NCBI RefSeq assembly: GCF_000173415.1
Contig: NZ_ABXW01000052.1
Coordinates: 181,511-245,510 of the forward strand
Direction of reading: 5' to 3'
DNA from: Providencia alcalifaciens DSM 30120
Lineage (GTDB): Bacteria; Pseudomonadota; Gammaproteobacteria; Enterobacterales; Enterobacteriaceae
Length of the DNA: 64,000 nt
The notes under the pieces: model-generated
Told to the model about the DNA's origin: nothing
The model's input: the letters and a program-made list of their open reading frames with translations, nothing else
The model's database searches: none
Shown here: positions 1-8,608 of the stretch, piece after piece
Layout of the letters: each line of letters begins with the position of its first letter
Position numbering within the stretch: position 1 is the first letter of the stretch
Position numbers and translations under genes: made by a program

Positions 1-674
1 TCTTTTCCTTTATCCAGAAGCACTTGCAAACAACCTACACCAACGGATAACAGTGCCAAACCAATCACATTAAATGGCACTTTGATCACCTTGGACTCCA
101 TTCCTTTAAGAACGATCGCACCCACAATGATCACGAAGATCCCTAGCGGGATATTCATAAAGAAGATCCAGCTCCAATGGAAATTATCACTAATATATCC
201 ACCGAAAATAGGACCAAAAACAGGCGCTAAGATAATCGTCATCGACCAAAATGCCAGTGCCATATTTTGCATTTTAGGTGGGTAGCAGCGCATGATTAAG
301 CTCTGCGAGAGTGGAATAACCGGTCCCGCCACCGCGCCCTGTAAGACGCGATATAAAATCAGCATACCAAGGCTGTCAGAGAAACCACACAGCAAAGAAA
401 AGAGCGTGAACAGTGCCGTCGCCCATAGGAAGACTCTTATCTCACCAAACCGTTTAGCAAGAAAACCCGAAATCGCGATAGAAATTGCATTCGATACCCC
501 GAATGAGGTGATCACCCAGGTTCCTTGAGAGACCGACACTCCCAAGTTTCCTGCAATGGTTGGAATGGCGACGTTTGCAATCGTCGAATCGAGCACTTGC
601 ATAAATGTCGCCAGAGATAGGGCAATCGTCGCCCAGACTAATTTGGCGCCTTTTAGCGGTTGAATATCGGCCAT
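1..674 (-). CDS. emrB: EmrB/QacA-type MFS multidrug exporter (DHA2 family), 3' part outside window
   Basis: Reading the minus strand from the ATG at 674 gives an uninterrupted frame of about 224 codons that leaves the window at position 1, so the C-terminal half is missing. The protein starts MADIQPLKGAKLVWATIAL and contains FMQVLDSTIANVAIPTIAG, the first-helix signature of 14-TM DHA2 drug:proton antiporters, then YRVLQGAVAGPVIPLSQSL (the family's motif C region) and WSWIFFINIPLGI. It starts 4 bases after the stop of the EmrA-like gene, so the two are translationally coupled. By family, EmrB is the inner-membrane pump that works with EmrA and an outer-membrane channel such as TolC to expel hydrophobic compounds. 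The substrate here is unknown. A siderophore link is possible because an iron receptor is next door, but that is inference. Confidence 0.9.
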   Translation of the reverse strand, partial: MADIQPLKGAKLVWATIALSLATFMQVLDSTIANVAIPTIAGNLGVSVSQGTWVITSFGVSNAISIAISGFLAKRFGEIRVFLWATALFTLFSLLCGFSDSLGMLILYRVLQGAVAGPVIPLSQSLIMRCYPPKMQNMALAFWSMTIILAPVFGPIFGGYISDNFHWSWIFFMNIPLGIFVIIVGAIVLKGMESKVIKVPFNVIGLALLSVGVGCLQVLLDKGK

Positions 675-678
675 GGGG

Positions 679-1851
679 CTAGTCCGCGTTATCACTAATA
701 ATGGTGTTGATGACTTGGTCTACGTCATTCAACTTCAGTACAAGCACATCGCTTTCAAACGCTGGCGTGGTACGTTGAACTTCTGACAACACAGGACCAT
801 TTTGGTCTTTAATATCAATGGTCACATTCATTGATAAGCCAATACGTAGTGGATACTTCGCCACTTGCTCAGGGTCAAGTTCGACACGCACTGGCAAACG
901 TTGCACGACTTTAATCCAGTTTCCTGTCGCATTTTGCGCTGGTAGCAATGAAAACGCACTTCCCGTTCCCATATCCAACCCGACCACCGTACCTTTATAG
1001 CTGACATTGCTACCATAAAAATCACTGTTGATAGTAACAGGCTGACCGATACGCACATTTTCGAGCTGAGTCTCTTTAAAGTTGGCATCGACCCACACTG
1101 GCTGAACAGGCACAATTGCCATTAACGAACTTTGCGAACTGACTTGTGAACCCACCTGTACATTGCGGCGAGAAACATATCCCGTCATGGGGCTTTTTAT
1201 CTCTGTCCTCTGCAAGTTGATCCATGCGCTACGCACACTGTCTGCGGCTTGTTGTACTGCGGGCTGATTTTTCAATGCGGTGTTACGCAACAACGCGCGG
1301 TTTGCATTATATTGTTGAATTGAAATGTCCAATGCGGCTTGCGCCAATTGCACCGCTTCTTGCGAATGCTGCAAATCTTCTTTTGAAATGGTACCACTGC
1401 GCCCTAATGCAGCACGGCGTTGATAATCTTTTTGCGCTTGCGCAAGCGAGACACGATTTTGTTGGATCTGGGCTTGGTATTGGTCGCCATTAATATACAG
1501 CTCCTTGGTTTTGCGCACCGTTGAAGCTAAGTCATGTTTCGCCTGCTCATATGCCAGTTGTGCATTGGTTTTATCCAATACCACCAACACATCACCCGCT
1601 TTTACCAAATCGGTATTTTCAAAGTTTACCTGTGTGACATTTCCCGTGGTTTGCGCAACGATAGGAATTTGTAAGCCCGACACATAAGCATCGTCGGTAT
1701 ATTCTTGAAAACGCAGTACCAAGAACCAATAGACACCATAAGCAACAAATAATAGAACGATGATAATCGTAGCAATGATCATCCATAGCGTTCTTTTATT
1801 TTCTTTATTCGTTTTCTGATGCTCTTCAATTGAATTTGTCGGTTGTTCCAT
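679..1851 (-). CDS. emrA: EmrA/HlyD-family membrane fusion (periplasmic adaptor) protein
   Basis: 390 residues from the ATG at 1851. The frame can be extended to 1923, but MEQPTNSIEE at 1851 has a GAGAG ribosome-binding site and gives the usual EmrA length. A cytoplasmic tail of about 20 residues is followed by one transmembrane helix (residues ~22-45), then TDDAYVSGLQIPIVAQTTG, the typical first half of the lipoyl/biotinyl-like domain. Next come a long alpha-helical hairpin rich in Q and A (~90-210), the second lipoyl half (IKSPMTGYVSRRNVQVGSQ) and a beta-barrel domain. This adaptor bridges the inner-membrane pump EmrB, encoded immediately downstream, to an outer-membrane channel. No dedicated repressor (EmrR/MprA) is adjacent. 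The gene is divergent from the siderophore receptor, with about 480 bp between them. Confidence 0.92.
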   Translation of the reverse strand: MEQPTNSIEEHQKTNKENKRTLWMIIATIIIVLLFVAYGVYWFLVLRFQEYTDDAYVSGLQIPIVAQTTGNVTQVNFENTDLVKAGDVLVVLDKTNAQLAYEQAKHDLASTVRKTKELYINGDQYQAQIQQNRVSLAQAQKDYQRRAALGRSGTISKEDLQHSQEAVQLAQAALDISIQQYNANRALLRNTALKNQPAVQQAADSVRSAWINLQRTEIKSPMTGYVSRRNVQVGSQVSSQSSLMAIVPVQPVWVDANFKETQLENVRIGQPVTINSDFYGSNVSYKGTVVGLDMGTGSAFSLLPAQNATGNWIKVVQRLPVRVELDPEQVAKYPLRIGLSMNVTIDIKDQNGPVLSEVQRTTPAFESDVLVLKLNDVDQVINTIISDNAD

Positions 1852-2284
1852 AATAACTCTCAAGGAAAATAAACTTAATTTTAGCAATAATCCTATCTTT
1901 ACGAAGTCACCGTAATAATGCAATAGCCAACGGTTTTATATTAACTAAATATCGATTTTAATTTTTAATTTCTGTTTTAAATCAATCTTTAATTGATTCT
2001 TTAATTCGAAAAATCAATGCCAGTCAAAAAAAGAAGTAATTATTAAATCATTATTGGAGCAATACTCTAAATAAGATAATCAATGTTGATTAAATAATTG
2101 CTGATATTTGTCCATGACATGAACGATTGATAGCGCATCACTTTTATAACTCTATTTTCGCCCCTTCGCACCGCGTTTCACCACCATCCCTTCGTGCACA
2201 AAAATGTTAACCGCGATCAAACTTTGCCCAAAAATTAGCACGCTAATTATTTATTTTCGATCCATATCGGTGATAGTATTCGCA
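1852..2284. other. Divergent intergenic region emrA-like / siderophore receptor
   Basis: No gene of useful length is seen here. The AT-rich stretch must hold the promoters of both the leftward exporter pair and the rightward receptor. It contains a 16-bp palindrome at 2087-2102 and ends in the Fur box listed separately. Confidence 0.6.
2087..2102. promoter_or_regulatory. Candidate operator palindrome between exporter and receptor genes
   Basis: Perfect inverted repeat TAATCAA-TG-TTGATTA, 16 bp, about 235 bp upstream of the emrA-like start and 225 bp upstream of the receptor start. The short central spacer and AT-rich arms resemble MarR- or LysR-type operators, but no cognate regulator gene is present, so the assignment is only a guess from symmetry. 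Confidence 0.3.
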
Positions 2285-2310
2285 AGCATTATGATTATCA
2301 TTATCATTTG
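2285..2310 (+). promoter_or_regulatory. Fur box of the siderophore receptor
   Basis: ATTATGATTATCATTATCAT (2289-2308) is built from overlapping hexamers close to GATAAT/ATTATC and matches the classical 19-bp Fur consensus GATAATGATAATCATTATC at most positions. It lies directly upstream of the receptor ribosome-binding site, where bound Fe-Fur would block transcription. This predicts iron repression of the receptor and the esterase after it. Confidence 0.85.
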
Positions 2311-2328
2311 GTTTCGCTAGGGAAAAAT

Positions 2329-4380
2329 ATGAAAAAGCACTATCACTACTCTTTACTTGCTGCTGGTGTTTGCGCAGCAATTGCTTCATTTAGCGCCACA
2401 GCAGAAGAAAATTCAGACAAAATGATTGTCACGGCATCGGGTTATTCCCAGCAATTGCGTGATGCCCCTGCCAGTGTGACCGTCATTACCGCCGAACAGT
2501 TACAAAACAAACCCGTCCGCGACTTAGCCGATGCAGTCAAGGATGTGGAAGGCGTGAGTGTGGTCGGCAGCGCCAACAAACAAGACATTAATATTCGCGG
2601 ATTATCCGGTGAATACACCCTGATTCTAGTGGATGGTCGCCGCCAAAATAGCCGCGAATCTCGCCCAAATGGGAGCGGTGGTTTTGAAGCGGGCTTTATG
2701 CCACCGGTTGAAGCTATCGAGCGAATCGAAGTGATCCGTGGACCTATGTCCTCACTGTATGGATCTGATGCCATGGGTGGCGTCATTAATATCATCACCA
2801 AAAAAGTGACGAATGAGTGGCACGGCAGTGTCACTACAGGGGCAATTATTCAGGAAAACAGCGAAAGCGGTGATTCCATGGATGGTAACTTCTATCTTTC
2901 TGGTCCGCTGATTAAAGATAAATTAGGTCTACAACTGTATGGCGGTGGCGATTACCGCAAAGAAGATAAAATTCCGGATGGTCATGATAAGAAAGATAAT
3001 AAAAGCCTGACGGCAAAATTAACTTTCACGCCAATGGAAAACCAAACCTTCTTATTTGAAGCGGGTAGAACAACCCAAGAACGCTATGCTGAACCGGGTA
3101 AATCCCTCGCTGAATACTCCATGTTTAATGGTGTAAAACGCGATAATACCAAATCAGAAACTCACAATAACCGTAATCATATGGCGCTGACGTACAAAGG
3201 CGACTGGGATGTGATTCAAACAGAAGTGAGTGTGTACCAAGAACAGACCAAACGCAAAACGAAAGCAGAAACCAAAGACGCGAAAACAGGGTTGTATAAT
3301 TACGCTTATGAGGCTCGCGTACCTGAAATCACGAATACCGTCGTGGATGGTAAAGTGGTCGCTTTCCTACCAGACAATATTTTGACGGCAGGTACCCAAT
3401 ACCAGCATGCGAAGCTGAAAGATACCTCAGCGACAGGCGCAAAAACCACTGAAAATGTCTCTCTGACTGCAGATCAGTACGCACTGTTTTTAGAAGATGA
3501 GTTTACTGCCACTGAAAATCTGATTTTAACCGGTGGTATCCGTTTAGATCATCATGAATTCTATGGTGACCACTGGAACCCACGCGGTTATGCCATTTAC
3601 CATCTAACTGATGAAATCACCATCAAGGGTGGGGTATCTCAAGCCTTCCGCGCACCCACTCTGCGTGAAATTAGTCCGAACTACAAAACATCGACAGAAA
3701 AAGGCAAAGGAATCATTTACGGTAACGACAATCTGAAACCGGAAAAAAGCTTCAACCAAGAAATTGGTATCGCCTATGACCATGAATCTGGTTTCAATGC
3801 GAGCGTCATGTTCTTCAATACCGATTTCAAAAATAAACTCACCAGCTACTACACTGGCGACAAAGACCCTGTAACAGGTTTAAACCTGTATACCTATGAC
3901 AACGTGGGTGAAGCGAATATTAAAGGGGTTGAAGTGGCAGCAGGCATCCCATTCGCCGAAGATTGGAACCTGAGCTTGAACTACACCTACACCGATTCCG
4001 AACGTAAAAGCAATGATGAAAAGCTAACGAGTGGGGAATCACTCAAAGGTTATCCATTGGATAAAACGCCAAAACACTTAGCCAATGCCAAACTGGATTG
4101 GCAATATAGTCCTGATCTCAACCTGTACACTCGTGCGCATTACGAAGGTGAACAAGTTTGGGCAGCACAACGTAATGGCTCTTCCGTTCCTCGTTATCGT
4201 AAAGGCTACACCACGATGGACGTAGGCGCGACATATCAGCTGCTGAAAAATACCAAGCTGAACTTTGCTGTCTTAAACATCGCTAACGAGAAAGGCTCTA
4301 AAATTGATGCCGAAAATGGTGGAAACTGGGATGTTGAAGACGGTCGCCGTTACTGGGCGAATGTCAACGTGACATTCTAA
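2329..4380 (+). CDS. TonB-dependent catecholate siderophore receptor (IrgA/CirA/FepA type)
   Basis: 683 residues from the ATG at 2329, which follows an AGGGA ribosome-binding site; an upstream TTG at 2308 lies inside the Fur box and was not used. The signal peptide is MKKHYHYSLLAAGVCAAIAS with cleavage near SATA-EE. The mature protein begins with a TonB-box-like DKMIVTASG, then a plug domain (~40-160) with IRGLSGEYTLILVDGRRQN and PVEAIERIEVIRGPMSSLYG. A 22-strand barrel follows and ends WANVNVTF, with the terminal aromatic expected of outer-membrane proteins. It imports an iron-siderophore complex using TonB-ExbBD energy. The linked IroE-like esterase and the sequence type suggest enterobactin, its linear or glucosylated forms, or a related catecholate. 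The exact ligand cannot be read from sequence. Confidence 0.92.
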   Translation: MKKHYHYSLLAAGVCAAIASFSATAEENSDKMIVTASGYSQQLRDAPASVTVITAEQLQNKPVRDLADAVKDVEGVSVVGSANKQDINIRGLSGEYTLILVDGRRQNSRESRPNGSGGFEAGFMPPVEAIERIEVIRGPMSSLYGSDAMGGVINIITKKVTNEWHGSVTTGAIIQENSESGDSMDGNFYLSGPLIKDKLGLQLYGGGDYRKEDKIPDGHDKKDNKSLTAKLTFTPMENQTFLFEAGRTTQERYAEPGKSLAEYSMFNGVKRDNTKSETHNNRNHMALTYKGDWDVIQTEVSVYQEQTKRKTKAETKDAKTGLYNYAYEARVPEITNTVVDGKVVAFLPDNILTAGTQYQHAKLKDTSATGAKTTENVSLTADQYALFLEDEFTATENLILTGGIRLDHHEFYGDHWNPRGYAIYHLTDEITIKGGVSQAFRAPTLREISPNYKTSTEKGKGIIYGNDNLKPEKSFNQEIGIAYDHESGFNASVMFFNTDFKNKLTSYYTGDKDPVTGLNLYTYDNVGEANIKGVEVAAGIPFAEDWNLSLNYTYTDSERKSNDEKLTSGESLKGYPLDKTPKHLANAKLDWQYSPDLNLYTRAHYEGEQVWAAQRNGSSVPRYRKGYTTMDVGATYQLLKNTKLNFAVLNIANEKGSKIDAENGGNWDVEDGRRYWANVNVTF

Positions 4381-4395
4381 TCCCTGAGAGCGGGT

Positions 4396-5316
4396 ATGAC
4401 GCAAACAGCCGATTACCCGCCGATTCTTTTTCGTTCGATGGCAATCCCAATGATAAAAAAACTGTTTATGGCGAGCCTATTGATGTGTATCGCAAACAAT
4501 ACTTGGGCACGTCCCAGCCCCAATATTCCCGAATTTGATGCGCGCGTGGCTGAGGTTTATACCGTACAGCACCATGATATGCGCAATGGTCAGCGTGAAC
4601 TACGTATCTATAGTGCCGTTCCTAAAGACGTTTCAGGAAAACGTCCGGTGCTATTTATGCTTGATGGTAATGGGCTCTACCCATTAGCGGTAAACCAAGC
4701 GGCTCAACAATTTGCCCGCGATAAATTGCCGATTATTATTGGTATTGGCTACCCCAGCCCTGAAGCGTTCCCGAAAAAAGAACGGACATACGACTACACG
4801 CCAAAAGTCGCTGGAGAAGCCTTTCAACATGGTGGTGGTGCAGAATCGCTTTATCAGTTTCTCACCTTCACTGTTCGCCCATGGGCTGAACAACAGTTTC
4901 CGATTGATACCCAACGAGAAACCCTATTTGGACACTCATTTGGCGGTCTCTTTACGTTAATGGTTTACCAAAATCACCCAACCGATTTTCAGCATTTTGT
5001 TTCTGCTAGCCCATCATTATGGTGGGGAGAGGGAGAAATGGTGGATTTGGACAAATTGACGCGTTCATCAACAGCATCACCCATTGCCATCACGCTTGGA
5101 GAGCTAGAAGAAACACCGGATTTAAGCCGTTTAACCGATGAACAAAAACAGAATTATCAAACCCGTAAAAGTTGGATTTCCCCTCGGGAAGTGTGTGAGG
5201 CAATCAGCAGCCATCAGCGATCTTGCGAGTTTACTTTATTTGCCGGAAAAACCCATGGCAGCGTCATTCCCGATGCCATCCATAAAGCTTTAGACCTTAC
5301 AGTGGCTCAACCATAA
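4396..5316 (+). CDS. IroE/Fes-like periplasmic siderophore esterase (alpha/beta hydrolase)
   Basis: 306 residues from the first ATG after the receptor stop (15 bp gap). A secretion signal begins later, at MIKKLFMASLLMCIANNTWA (ATG at 4450), and an ATG at 4438 is also possible; none has a strong ribosome-binding site, so the start is uncertain. The fold is an esterase of the IroE/BesA group: VLFMLDGNGLYPLAVNQ, a nucleophile elbow LFGHSFGGLFTLMV (GHSFGG), SASPSLWWGEGEM and a late FAGKTHGS carrying the catalytic histidine. IroE cleaves the trilactone of enterobactin-type siderophores in the periplasm. Co-transcription with the receptor from the Fur-controlled promoter fits ferric siderophore processing. 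Confidence 0.85.
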   Translation: MTQTADYPPILFRSMAIPMIKKLFMASLLMCIANNTWARPSPNIPEFDARVAEVYTVQHHDMRNGQRELRIYSAVPKDVSGKRPVLFMLDGNGLYPLAVNQAAQQFARDKLPIIIGIGYPSPEAFPKKERTYDYTPKVAGEAFQHGGGAESLYQFLTFTVRPWAEQQFPIDTQRETLFGHSFGGLFTLMVYQNHPTDFQHFVSASPSLWWGEGEMVDLDKLTRSSTASPIAITLGELEETPDLSRLTDEQKQNYQTRKSWISPREVCEAISSHQRSCEFTLFAGKTHGSVIPDAIHKALDLTVAQP

Positions 5317-5353
5317 AAAATAGGTTTCCTGCATGATGTGCAAGAAACCTATT
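5313..5353 (-). terminator. Rho-independent terminator of the sip/spa operon
   Basis: Arms AATAGGTTTC (5319-5328) and GAAACCTATT (5344-5353) are perfect. The loop contains an inner TGCA/TGCA pair after one mismatch. On the minus strand the stem is followed by TTTTTTATGG, so it terminates the leftward T3SS operon 20 bp after iacP. There is no T-run in the plus direction. Confidence 0.85.
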
Positions 5354-5372
5354 GGCAATATAAAAAACTATC

Positions 5373-5624
5373 TCAAGCGGTGGCGTTAATAAGATAATCA
5401 ACAATATCTTGTAAATGCCGCCATTTCATCCATACTTCATCCCGTAATGGCTGCTCAGTATACTCTTCGATAGCGGCTATCAATTCCAATAGCTCTAAAG
5501 AATCGATATGTACATCGCGAATGAGCTCATCGTCCATTGAGTACGTTTGGTTAATACCGGAATATTCACGTATCTTCTTGAGATGAGTTTCTAACCAGTG
5601 CTGTGCTGTGTCCTGCGTTGTCAT
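5373..5624 (-). CDS. iacP: T3SS-associated acyl carrier protein, IacP-like
   Basis: 83 residues. The acyl-carrier fold is recognised by DVHIDSLELLELIAAIEE, in which Ser42 of D-S-L is the predicted 4'-phosphopantetheine attachment site. It is the last gene of the translocator operon, just before a terminator and 9 bp after the SipA-like gene. That is the same place as iacP in Salmonella SPI-1 (sipA-iacP). IacP is reported to influence secretion of translocators and effectors; the acyl substrate here is unknown. Confidence 0.88.
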   Translation of the reverse strand: MTTQDTAQHWLETHLKKIREYSGINQTYSMDDELIRDVHIDSLELLELIAAIEEYTEQPLRDEVWMKWRHLQDIVDYLINATA

Positions 5625-5633
5625 TGCGTTACC

Positions 5634-7439
5634 TTACGAGAAGTGTTTTCCATTGTCGTCATACTTCTCTTTGCCGACTTGGTCACGGGTTAGCGCCCCC
5701 ATTTCCGTTAAAGTCACAGGTTTGCTGGTTTTTGCGTCCGCTAATTGCCATGTTTTTTTACGCTGTCCAGTGAGCTCATCTGTCACTTCAACAGCTTCAA
5801 ATCGATTAGCAAACACCGTATTTTGAGCCGAACTGTCTGTCTCTGTTGTCTGTTGATAGCGCTCTTGCGCCGATTGATCTCGTGTTAATGCCCCACGCTC
5901 GCTTAACGTCACTGAGCTTGTCCCTGCATTTTCTGAAAGCCAAGAACTCCGTGTATTTCCTGTCACAGAGTCCACCGCTAAAACTCGTGAATATTTATTG
6001 GGTGATACCTCTGTGTGAAGTTTTTCAGCCATCAACACAGGCTGGCTTGTGAGCTCATTTTCATCCACTAGCTTCCAAGAACTACGCGTATTTCCCGTTA
6101 CAGGATCGATATCTAATACTTTCGTATACCGATTCGCAAAAGATCCCATTGGCACGTTTTCTGTCGGTATAGACTGACGACTCAAGGTCGCTTTTGCATC
6201 AATTTTTGGTTCTTCAATTTTTGGCTCATCAACCGTTCGTTGTTGATAATCAACTGTAGGAATATCGGGTTGTGTTACGGTATAACCTGATTTTTCTACT
6301 GCCGTTGGTGGCGTTAACTCGATATTCATCACTGATTTAAATGACGTTGGTAGTAATGGTGCTTTCTCTTTATTATCATTGTTCGACTGAACAGAATTGA
6401 TGTGGGTGTTTTCTGCCGGTGATGTATAGTAATTGTTTGTAATATAAGTATTATACATATTTTCATTATGGCTAGTATTACTTGGCAATAATGGTGCAGT
6501 CGGCGTTAATAGCTCGGGTGAGGATGGTGCAAAACGCGGTTTAACTCCATCAACCTCATCATCGGTAACTGGCGTTTTTTCCGGAGACAAAGCAGGTGAG
6601 GAAGCTAAGTCCATGTGAACTGTCAACGGTCGGATTGTTTCAATTTTCTCTTCTAACGCTAAAAACAAGTTATGAATTTGACACGCTTTATCCACAAACG
6701 ATTTACGTGTATGTTTCTGATACTCTTGAATAGCAGCATTCGCCCTCATATCACAGCCATGGCTGAGAGAGCTCACTAGAAAATCGCTAACAGGATGGAG
6801 AGCAATCTCATCCTTGCTAAAATAATGACCAAGCGATTCCTTAATTGCGGGGTCGACATACCTTTGTTGGTAACGCTGCCCCAATATTTGCAACTGATCT
6901 TTTCCTAACGTCGAAATAGCAGATTCAATTAACTTATCAAACAGTTTTTCTTCATGGCTTAATAAATGTTTTGCTTGCGTATTTTTTTCACCCATTTTAT
7001 TCAATTTCTGAATCAAATTAGCCGCTGCATCCAGCAAGCCAGTTTCTTGGCTCAATTCTTCTGGTTTTAAAAGTGCTAAAATAATTAAATGATTCTCTGG
7101 TCGATAATTAATTTCTTGCTGGGCTAAATTTCCACTCGCCCCTGCGCATAATACAGAGTTAATCATCTCTTTCGTAATCTCAGGGTGAGACTGCGTTAAT
7201 ATCTGGTGAATATCTTCAGATTGCTGAACATGATTATGCTGATGTAATGTATTACGATTTCCAGAGATGGAAACTTGATTATTCATTTCTTGATATAAAG
7301 GTAAAATGCTTTCACTACCAGCAGAGTGTACCGATGCAATTTGTGAGGCAACTGAATCAGTTTTGGTAATCTGCATGGGCGTTAATTGCGCATTTGAAAA
7401 ACGCCGATTTTCAGATACAGTGCTTCCATTAATAGGCAT
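5634..7439 (-). CDS. sipA: SipA/IpaA-position T3SS effector with DEVD site and C-terminal repeats
   Basis: 601 residues. Position (sipB-C-D-A-iacP) and the nearby InvB-type chaperone mark it as the SipA-class effector. Residues ~70-270 are mostly helical, consistent with the SipA N-terminal region. Residues 276-430 are a P/S/T/N-rich linker. Residues 294-297 are DEVD followed by G, identical to the caspase-3 site of Salmonella SipA. The rest does not resemble the SipA actin-binding domain: three copies of a ~50-residue unit (residues ~434-479, ~480-542, ~543-594) share xNRYxKVLxxDxxTGNTRSSW. The last two also share VTLxExGALTRDQ. By family it is injected into host cells and alters the cytoskeleton; the activity of this C-terminal module is unknown to me. 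Homology of the N-terminal part is probable, not proven. Confidence 0.75.
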   Translation of the reverse strand: MPINGSTVSENRRFSNAQLTPMQITKTDSVASQIASVHSAGSESILPLYQEMNNQVSISGNRNTLHQHNHVQQSEDIHQILTQSHPEITKEMINSVLCAGASGNLAQQEINYRPENHLIILALLKPEELSQETGLLDAAANLIQKLNKMGEKNTQAKHLLSHEEKLFDKLIESAISTLGKDQLQILGQRYQQRYVDPAIKESLGHYFSKDEIALHPVSDFLVSSLSHGCDMRANAAIQEYQKHTRKSFVDKACQIHNLFLALEEKIETIRPLTVHMDLASSPALSPEKTPVTDDEVDGVKPRFAPSSPELLTPTAPLLPSNTSHNENMYNTYITNNYYTSPAENTHINSVQSNNDNKEKAPLLPTSFKSVMNIELTPPTAVEKSGYTVTQPDIPTVDYQQRTVDEPKIEEPKIDAKATLSRQSIPTENVPMGSFANRYTKVLDIDPVTGNTRSSWKLVDENELTSQPVLMAEKLHTEVSPNKYSRVLAVDSVTGNTRSSWLSENAGTSSVTLSERGALTRDQSAQERYQQTTETDSSAQNTVFANRFEAVEVTDELTGQRKKTWQLADAKTSKPVTLTEMGALTRDQVGKEKYDDNGKHFS

Positions 7440-7492
7440 AACAACTCCTCATAATTACTTATGATAAAATTTATAATTTTTATTCGCTTAAA

Positions 7493-8602
7493 TCAGATAT
7501 TGATTAAACTCATATTGTTTTGATTTAAGTCTTTTATCAATTGAATTAACAACTGCACCAAAGTTTCGAAATGACTATTATCTTGGCGGAATGTTTCTAA
7601 TAACCTCGAGACACTGCTATTCACCGAGTTTTTTTGGGCATCTATCGCTGTTTGTAAACTTTGGAATGATTGAGACATCATATCGCTTCCGTCCCAGTCA
7701 ACCGGTGCATTTCTGATACTTAAGTAAATTTCCCTGATTGCTTTGAAGTCTGGATAAACATGTATTTCTTTTCCAATTTTTTTAACCACAAAACCTTGCC
7801 CAGATAATTTTTTTTCCCAAAAATTAAATTCAGTATCGATGTCTGAACCAGCTTTAATTGTATATAACTGTGGGGTTCTCTTTCCATATTCGCTGGAATC
7901 TAGAGTACTAAGATACTCCCTCATACTACCTTTACTGCTGGTATTGTTATCCGTTGTATTTTTCTTGCCGAGATCTTGCCCCCACATTTCACAATATTCA
8001 GCTAATAATTCACTTTCAGAATATGAAGATGACTCGTAAAAAGAGTAATAATCTCCATATGACATCCCTGAATATTTTGATACGACTTTGTCAAAATCCA
8101 TCAGAAACGCTTTGGGTTTGAATTTTATTTTTCCGTCACTACCAGAGCTAATATTAGCGCTCAACTTACTTAATGCAGTATTGATGTCTTGCATATATTG
8201 TGTCGAGGCTTTAACAATTTCGCCGTATTTTTTCTGGTAATCTTCGTGAATTTCGCTAATTAAATTTTGTGTTGCCGTAATATGACTTCGACCATCCTCA
8301 ATAGGTTGGGAAGCTCGTTTATACCCATCGGATGAGTATTTCATCGCCATCATTACTGAGCGGTATTGCTCTTTAATTTTATCAAGATTATCCGAAATAG
8401 ACTCTTCACGGAATGGAACATCAGTGGCTGGCGCCCCCAATTGTAATGCCAGCTGAGCACCTTTTTGATAAACATCTAAAGATGAATCCAATGCCAAACT
8501 TTCCCCCATAATGGGCGAATGATTCTGAACATTTGTGCTTTCTGTTACTGGCACTTTTACTGAAACAACCTGATTTGAATGTACATATGGGGTAATATTC
8601 AT
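7493..8602 (-). CDS. sipD: T3SS needle-tip protein SipD/IpaD
   Basis: 369 residues, close to Salmonella SipD (343) and Shigella IpaD (332). Its place between the SipC-like and SipA-like genes and its overall architecture fit the tip-protein family: an N-terminal helical hairpin (~70-160) with a long helix around YQKKYGEIVKASTQYMQDINTALS, then a mixed domain (KKLSGQGFVVKKIGKEIHVYP is typical), then a long C-terminal helix ending in LLIQLIKDLNQNNMSLINI. It caps the needle, senses host contact and bile, and supports insertion of the SipB/SipC pore. It starts 6 bp after the sipC stop. Confidence 0.93.
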   Translation of the reverse strand: MNITPYVHSNQVVSVKVPVTESTNVQNHSPIMGESLALDSSLDVYQKGAQLALQLGAPATDVPFREESISDNLDKIKEQYRSVMMAMKYSSDGYKRASQPIEDGRSHITATQNLISEIHEDYQKKYGEIVKASTQYMQDINTALSKLSANISSGSDGKIKFKPKAFLMDFDKVVSKYSGMSYGDYYSFYESSSYSESELLAEYCEMWGQDLGKKNTTDNNTSSKGSMREYLSTLDSSEYGKRTPQLYTIKAGSDIDTEFNFWEKKLSGQGFVVKKIGKEIHVYPDFKAIREIYLSIRNAPVDWDGSDMMSQSFQSLQTAIDAQKNSVNSSVSRLLETFRQDNSHFETLVQLLIQLIKDLNQNNMSLINI

Positions 8603-8608
8603 CGCAAG

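Noticed and set aside
82..528. Two plus-strand frames at the left edge
   Set aside because: They are opposite the EmrB-type gene, whose minus-strand frame is continuous from 674 to 1 with clear MFS motifs.
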